Positions 4,835 to 5,817 of a stretch of 5,817 bases of DNA are shown in pieces; position 1 is the first letter of the stretch; each line of letters opens with the position of its first letter. Source of the stretch: Candidatus Thorarchaeota archaeon MP8T_1. GTDB taxonomy: Archaea > Asgardarchaeota > Thorarchaeia > Thorarchaeales > Thorarchaeaceae. The stretch lies in assembly GCA_002825465.1 (NCBI GenBank), contig PJER01000131.1:1-5817 (forward strand), in the 5' to 3' direction. Below the pieces are notes generated by a model. The model was not told where the DNA came from and ran no database searches. It was given only the letters and a program-made list of their open reading frames with translations. The position numbers and the translations under genes are program-made.

Positions 4835-5728
4835 ATGAATGCGCCAGTAATGTTCAATCGACGGCTTCGGGAACAAGAGATTGATGATTGGCTGAATCTT
4901 GTTGAAGACTTTACAGATTCGGGCTTAACAGACAGGAATCTGGCACATAGCTATCTTCAACTTCCAGAAGCTATTGCATTTGTTTCAAGCATCAATGAAG
5001 AAATCATTGGTGGAACTGCAATCTATAGAGACAGGGCCAGACTTGGTATGGTTTTGAGTGCTGTTGCAATCAAAAAGGAGTACAGAGAAACAAGTGCATA
5101 TCATATTATCAAGACCTCGCTCCCATTCATGAAAACAGTCGCAATAAGGGATGTTGATGCAATTGTTGCAGATGATTCATTATCGAGAGGTTTAGGATTT
5201 CCTGCAAGCTTTTGTCTCGATCACTGGATAGGGAGAATTCTCGAGAAAGTGGGATTCGTTTCGATCAGCAAGGTTTTGAACTTCACTTTGGAGCGAGATG
5301 GCAGCACCAAGCGTATTTCAAATACAAAGAAATGGGATACACAACCCAACCTACAAGGAGCAAAGCAACTCGTCTGGTCGATGTCCAAAGAAGAAGGACT
5401 AACCACATCAACAATCTGGAATGCGTTAGATTTCGCAATGAGTTGTGGAGTTCTCAAGACCTATACTGTTAGCGGTTCAACACAAATTGCTGTGAGTATT
5501 GATTACACCGGTCAAGCTTGTCTGTTAGGATTACTGATGATTAATCCGGAATATTCCATGGATGATGCAGTTATGCAGATTGCTTCCGAACTCAATAGAG
5601 AACAGAGAACTAAGATTCACTTTCCACTTATTGGAGAGAATCAGCATACGCTTGTTGAAATACTATCTGAACAAATAGGTGGGTCTCTTAAAGCGCAGAC
5701 GATGACATTAATGAGAAAGTACTTGTAA
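4835..5728 (+). CDS. GNAT-fold acyltransferase-like protein, possibly two-domain
   Basis: 297 residues. Residues about 1-155 follow the GNAT order: an acidic helical start (REQEIDDWLNLVEDF), strands AIAFVSSINEEIIGGTAIYRD (46-66) and LGMVLSAVAIKKEYR (70-84), a helix SAYHIIKTSLPFMK, VDAIVADD, and RILEKVGFVSISKVLNFTL (134-152), the usual KxGF ending. The acetyl-CoA pyrophosphate loop, normally Q/R-x-x-G-x-G/A, is RETSAY here (84-89), with both small residues replaced. Residues about 170-297 give a second half that may be a diverged GNAT-like domain ending in QTMTLMRKYL. No membrane segment is seen. Substrate and activity are unknown. It is divergent from the dehydrogenase operon across 195 bases with several dyads, so co-regulation is possible. 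The family assignment is moderate. Confidence 0.6.
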   Translation: MNAPVMFNRRLREQEIDDWLNLVEDFTDSGLTDRNLAHSYLQLPEAIAFVSSINEEIIGGTAIYRDRARLGMVLSAVAIKKEYRETSAYHIIKTSLPFMKTVAIRDVDAIVADDSLSRGLGFPASFCLDHWIGRILEKVGFVSISKVLNFTLERDGSTKRISNTKKWDTQPNLQGAKQLVWSMSKEEGLTTSTIWNALDFAMSCGVLKTYTVSGSTQIAVSIDYTGQACLLGLLMINPEYSMDDAVMQIASELNREQRTKIHFPLIGENQHTLVEILSEQIGGSLKAQTMTLMRKYL

Positions 5729-5731
5729 TCC

Positions 5732-5755
5732 AAAGGGTAGGAAACCCTTTTGTTG
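5732..5755 (+). terminator. Terminator after the GNAT-like gene
   Basis: AAAGGGT (5732-5738) and ACCCTTT (5744-5750) form a perfect seven-pair stem with loop AGGAA, followed by TGTTGT. It begins three bases after the TAA. The stem and its placement support a terminator; the T-rich tract is short. Confidence 0.55.
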
Positions 5756-5785
5756 TCGGCTGGATTTCTCAGAAGTGGTCATTCG

Positions 5786-5817
5786 ATGGCAACACTCAGT
5801 GTGAAAAAAGTTGGATC
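5786..5817 (+). CDS. Possible start of a downstream gene (fragment)
   Basis: An ATG at 5786 opens a frame reading MATLSVKKVG before the window ends. It lies 57 bases after the stop of the GNAT-like gene, beyond its terminator. The upstream AGTGGTC resembles a ribosome site only weakly. Ten codons are too few to identify a product or be sure it is coding. Confidence 0.25.
   Translation, partial: MATLSVKKVG

Noticed and set aside
1..5817. CRISPR array, transposon ends, tRNA or rRNA genes
   Set aside because: No regularly spaced repeats, transposase-like frames, tRNA-like cloverleaf or rRNA-like stretches were found by reading both strands.

Overview
The window looks archaeal. Its genes encode an endonuclease Q, an Nre-type DNA repair protein, a small HTH plus zinc-ribbon regulator of the COG3357 type, and a membrane-tethered winged-helix protein of a kind common in archaea. 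A one-pass membrane protein has a threonine-rich stalk and many N-glycosylation sequons. Ribosome binding sites are GGAG, GAGG or GGTGAT, TATA-like boxes occur, and several starts are TTG or GTG. Moderate GC and the protein flavour suggest an Asgard-type (perhaps Thorarchaeota) or similar mesophilic archaeon, but the phylum is inference only. No mobile element, CRISPR array, tRNA or rRNA was seen.

Layout. Positions 1-254 (minus) hold the N-terminal 84 residues of an Nre family repair protein, cut by the window edge. Positions 351-773 (minus) encode a winged-helix DNA-binding domain followed by two membrane helices. Positions 881-1627 (minus) encode a membrane-anchored surface protein, closed by a hairpin/T-rich terminator. 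A divergent promoter region at 1628-1752 carries a near-perfect 22-bp palindrome. Positions 1753-2052 (plus) encode the COG3357-like regulator, which converges with only 3 bases to spare on a minus-strand operon. That operon reads zinc-dependent MDR dehydrogenase (4639-3650), endonuclease Q (3638-2361), OB-fold-like small protein (2364-2056). A second divergent region at 4640-4834 carries several operator-like dyads. Positions 4835-5728 (plus) encode a GNAT-type acyltransferase-like protein followed by a terminator. A new reading frame may begin at 5786.

How they may work together. Endonuclease Q nicks DNA 5' of deaminated bases and abasic sites, and Nre proteins are archaeal PCNA-associated repair factors, so the minus strand carries two repair genes about 2.1 kb apart. 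The OB-fold protein overlaps the endonuclease Q gene and is the strongest candidate for an uncharacterised partner of it. The dehydrogenase shares the transcript, but nothing in the sequence shows how it relates to repair. The surface protein and the membrane-bound regulator may form a separate envelope-related pair.
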